A stretch of 13,880 bases of DNA. Source: Leptolyngbya sp. SIO4C5. Its GTDB lineage: Bacteria; Cyanobacteriota; Cyanobacteriia; Phormidesmidales; Phormidesmidaceae. Of this stretch, positions 13,690 through 13,880 are shown piece after piece. Where the stretch lies: NCBI GenBank assembly GCA_010671965.1, contig JAAHIC010000041.1, positions 1 through 13,880 of the forward strand, given 5' to 3'. The notes beneath the pieces are model-generated. The model had not been told where the DNA came from. It made no database searches and worked only from the letters and a program-made list of their open reading frames with translations. The stretch's first letter is position 1; every line of letters begins with the position of its first letter. The position numbers and the translations under genes were made by a program.

Positions 13690-13880
13690 TTAGCGGCGCA
13701 GCTTCAACAATTCTTGCATCGAAGCTAAAAGTCGAATCCGTACGTATTCAATCTGCGGCCCCACTAGCAGCCGCGCCAATGCTAGCGCCGTTAGCCGGAT
13801 ACCACAGCCAGCCGCCCGCATCCTGCCACAACCCGCCCGCTAGCGATACCTGATAGGGCACATGAGCCACTGTGCCAACA
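13690..13880 (-). pseudogene. C-terminal end of an unidentified gene, apparently frameshifted (runs off the right edge)
   Basis: On the minus strand one frame is open from the edge and reads VGTVAHVPYQVSLAGGLWQDAGGWLWYP before drifting into low-complexity text and a TGA at 13748-13750. Another frame, closed upstream by a TAG, reads LTALALARLLVGPQIEYVRI and then RLLASMQELLKLRR to a TAA at 13690-13692. Each part looks like protein only on its own side of about 13800, as if one extra base split a single gene. The alternative is a separate 43-residue gene starting at ATG 13821. The end lies 9 bases before the ZIP-like gene. I do not recognise the family. A sequencing error would look the same. 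Confidence 0.4.

Noticed and set aside
1..13880. GCGATCGC repeats as a CRISPR or regulatory array
   Set aside because: The copies are scattered, mostly inside genes, without regular spacing; this is the genome-wide HIP1 octamer of cyanobacteria.

Overview
The window reads as chromosomal DNA of a cyanobacterium, most likely a filamentous or Leptolyngbya-like one. The octamer GCGATCGC (the HIP1 site) recurs dozens of times, inside genes and between them. Two genes carry GUN4 domains, which belong to the chlorophyll branch of tetrapyrrole synthesis, and several genes look like conserved cyanobacterial proteins of unknown role. I see no rRNA, tRNA, CRISPR array, intact insertion sequence or prophage.

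Layout. Left edge to 728 (+): the C-terminal part of an amidase-signature enzyme ending in a PEP-CTERM sorting tag. 729-1116: a non-coding leader with a good -35 box, three compact hairpins and a terminator-like stem. 1117-2004 (+): an adenylate-kinase-like domain that has lost its main catalytic residues, fused to a thioredoxin. 2017-4193 (-): an ABC exporter ATPase and its permease, overlapping by 4 bases, then a small two-helix membrane protein. 4194-4794: decayed DNA holding a clear C-terminal remnant of a phosphate-binding protein (pstS) with an internal stop, plus a 57-codon frame of unknown origin. 4795-7573 (-): a tight three-gene cluster of a long multidomain GUN4 protein, a short GUN4 protein and the 16S rRNA methyltransferase rsmE. 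7781-11593 (+): a giant membrane protein of 1270 residues with about 40 hydrophobic segments, preceded by a 12-codon leader frame. 11612-12505 (-): a WecG/TagA/CpsF-family glycosyltransferase. 12943-13680 (-): a ZIP-like membrane protein, and just upstream at the right edge the end of another, apparently frameshifted, gene.

How the genes fit together. This is not one pathway. The coherent units are the ABC pair and the GUN4-GUN4-rsmE cluster. The cluster places two tetrapyrrole or signalling-type GUN4 modules directly ahead of a ribosome-modification gene, with gaps of 36 and 10 bases. The amidase (cell-surface sorting), the glycosyltransferase (exopolysaccharide or wall polymer) and the ABC exporter all suggest envelope functions, but nothing in the sequence ties them to one another.

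Most interesting for follow-up: the pseudo-adenylate-kinase/thioredoxin fusion with its attenuator-like leader, the long GUN4 protein with a GCN4-like leucine zipper between an unrecognised N-terminal domain and the GUN4 domain, the pstS relic abutting rsmE, and the 12-codon leader that carries the only good ribosome binding site ahead of the giant membrane protein.
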